Source: JALZVT01 sp964519335 (GTDB taxonomy: Bacteria; Pseudomonadota; Gammaproteobacteria; Pseudomonadales; Azotimanducaceae). Taken from it: 64,000 bases of DNA. Shown one piece after another: positions 62,910-64,000 of the stretch. Below the pieces are notes generated by a model. That model was given only the letters and a program-made list of their open reading frames with translations. It made no database searches and was not told the origin of the DNA. The position numbers were made by a program, and so were the translations under genes. Where the stretch lies: assembly GCA_964519335.1 (NCBI GenBank), contig CAZFIA010000003.1, positions 19,931-83,930 on the forward strand. The letters run 5' to 3'. Positions within the stretch are counted from its first letter, which is position 1. Every line of letters begins with the position of its first letter.

Positions 62910-63667
62910 TGACCGTCGACGATGACTATGTCTTTGGCTTGCATGCGGTGGCCGCGCTGCTCGACAATTCTCCAGAGCTCATCTCTCGTTTATGGGTGCA
63001 GAGCGCACCGCGTTCGGATCGATTGGCTGAGTTATTCGGTAAGGCTCGGGCGGCGAATGTGCGTGTCGAATCCGTAGAGCGCCGCTGGCTTGATCAAAAG
63101 CTTGGCCCTGACCGCCGACATCAGGGTGTACTGGCGATGCAACAAGCCCGTGAGCTGGCAGATGCCAAGGCCCTGCTTGAGCATGTTGAGGCACAGCTTG
63201 CGTCGACACCAAATTCGGTGCTTCTGCTATTGCTTGACGAGTTACAGGATGCGCGCAATCTGGGTGCTTGCCTGCGATCCGCTGAGGCTGCCGGTGCGAC
63301 TGCGGTGATTGTGCCAAAGCGGCGCTCGGCGCCAATTAACTCGCTTGCCCGCAAGACTGCGGCGGGTGCTGCCGAAACCTTGTTTATTGCCGGTGTCACA
63401 AACATGGTGCGCACCATAGAAGACTTGCAAAAGCTGGGTGTCTGGGTTTTTGCCACTAGTGACGCAGCACCCCTGAGCTACTTAAAGGCTGATTTCAATG
63501 GCCCCTGTGCCCTCGTGCTTGGCGGTGAAGAGAAAGGCGTACGACGGTTGGTTGCTGAGCGATGCGACGGCACCGTCTCTTTACCCATGCAGGGCACAGT
63601 TAGCAGCCTTAATGTGTCGGTAGCTGCCGGGGTACTTTTGTATGAGGTATTGCGGCAGCGAGGCTAA
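62909..63667 (+). CDS. rlmB: 23S rRNA (guanosine-2'-O)-methyltransferase
   Basis: 252 residues, SPOUT/TrmH family. N-terminal substrate-binding domain (YVFGLHAVAALLDN), then LLLDELQDARNLGACLRSAEAAGA, ALVLGGEEKGVRRLV and LPMQGTVSSLNVSVAAGVLLYE, which together build the knotted SAM site. It methylates G2251 of 23S rRNA. The rnr-rlmB pair is conserved and joined by TAATG. Confidence 0.96.
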   Translation: MTVDDDYVFGLHAVAALLDNSPELISRLWVQSAPRSDRLAELFGKARAANVRVESVERRWLDQKLGPDRRHQGVLAMQQARELADAKALLEHVEAQLASTPNSVLLLLLDELQDARNLGACLRSAEAAGATAVIVPKRRSAPINSLARKTAAGAAETLFIAGVTNMVRTIEDLQKLGVWVFATSDAAPLSYLKADFNGPCALVLGGEEKGVRRLVAERCDGTVSLPMQGTVSSLNVSVAAGVLLYEVLRQRG

Positions 63668-63675
63668 AGAGGCGA

Positions 63676-64000
63676 TCAACTCCAAACGTCTGCCCCCGAT
63701 ACTTCGGTCTCGAAAAGTTTGTTTAGGTCGTGAGTTAGAGTTTTCTCGACCTGTAATTGCATCATGTGCCGATCAGGCGCATCGAATTTCTCGATCTCTT
63801 CAGCAAGACGCTCTTCTGCTGGTGGTTCGCCGCCATTTCGCATAGTCAAAAACGCTTGGGTGAATTTTCGCAGCAAAGACGCGTCTTGAGTGATGCTAAC
63901 TGTGCCTCGCAGGGTGACCTGCCGGCCAATATTTCCTGGCTCCCAGATACAAAAAGAAGCGGAAGGGTTGCGTTGCCAGGCGTGGTATTTAGCTCTGTTT
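63676..64000 (-). CDS. Pyridoxamine-phosphate-oxidase-like FMN protein, C-terminal part
   Basis: Open from the window edge to a stop at 63676; about 107 residues visible. It contains AKYHAWQRNPSASFCIWEPGNIGRQVTLRGTV, typical of the FMN-binding split barrel (PPOX class), followed by a helical region. Whether it is a true PdxH or another PPOX-class enzyme cannot be decided without the N-terminus. It converges on rlmB, 8 bp away. Confidence 0.7.
   Translation of the reverse strand, partial: NRAKYHAWQRNPSASFCIWEPGNIGRQVTLRGTVSITQDASLLRKFTQAFLTMRNGGEPPAEERLAEEIEKFDAPDRHMMQLQVEKTLTHDLNKLFETEVSGADVWS

Overview
The window is a chromosomal segment of a gammaproteobacterium of moderate-to-high GC. The core gene order (waaA, tolC-type gene, yqiB-cpdA-parE-parC, smp-like/serB, fimX, psd-rhodanese, orn, queG-nnr-tsaE-amiC-mutL-miaA-hfq-hflX-hflKC-hisZ-purA, tRNA-Leu, rnr-rlmB) matches, from memory, the order in Pseudomonas aeruginosa and relatives. 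The proteins are clearly diverged from those, so I do not name a genus.

Layout. 1-664: start of an FAD oxidoreductase running off the left edge. 735-3473: waaA and a TolC-type gene, converging with a 36 bp overlap. 3926-9435: yqiB, cpdA, parE, parC. 9441-12004: Smp/AhpA-like membrane protein divergent from serB. 12009-12218: a 9-bp tandem repeat and a 100-N gap. 12214-16322: FimX-like c-di-GMP protein and an unnamed 637-aa protein. 16440-17905: efp with its lysine ligase epmA. 17918-21430: psd-rhodanese, orn, queG. 21451-34454: a dense plus-strand run from nnr to purA.

Between purA and tRNA-Leu/rnr lies about 26 kb of accessory genes. It starts with Trm112-like and folE2 genes, a sugar dehydrogenase, a membrane sensor kinase and a thiolase. 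Its most striking part is a minus-strand run at 40722-48442: a FeeM-type N-acyltransferase, a haem-oxygenase-like diiron oxidase, a fatty-acid desaturase, a MATE exporter, a secreted alpha/beta hydrolase, MlaA and an orphan Liv-type binding protein. The junctions are overlapping or nearly so. I read it as a candidate pathway that makes, exports and perhaps recovers a fatty-acyl metabolite. The desaturase and MATE frames are separated only by an amber codon, with no ATG/GTG/TTG start for the MATE N-terminus. Next come a monooxygenase and an aldehyde dehydrogenase flanking 20-bp repeats and a second gap, a TetR/Coq4-like pair sharing a palindrome-rich promoter, MscS with a molybdopterin oxidoreductase, and a three-gene module of retropepsin, coiled-coil protein and ExeA-like ATPase beside tRNA-Leu(CAG).

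Both 100-N gaps are flanked by exact 55-bp duplications that abut the Ns. They look like unmerged contig overlaps in tandem repeats rather than missing genes. No CRISPR array, integrase, transposase or rRNA was seen. All family assignments come from reading translations and motifs; no database search was run.
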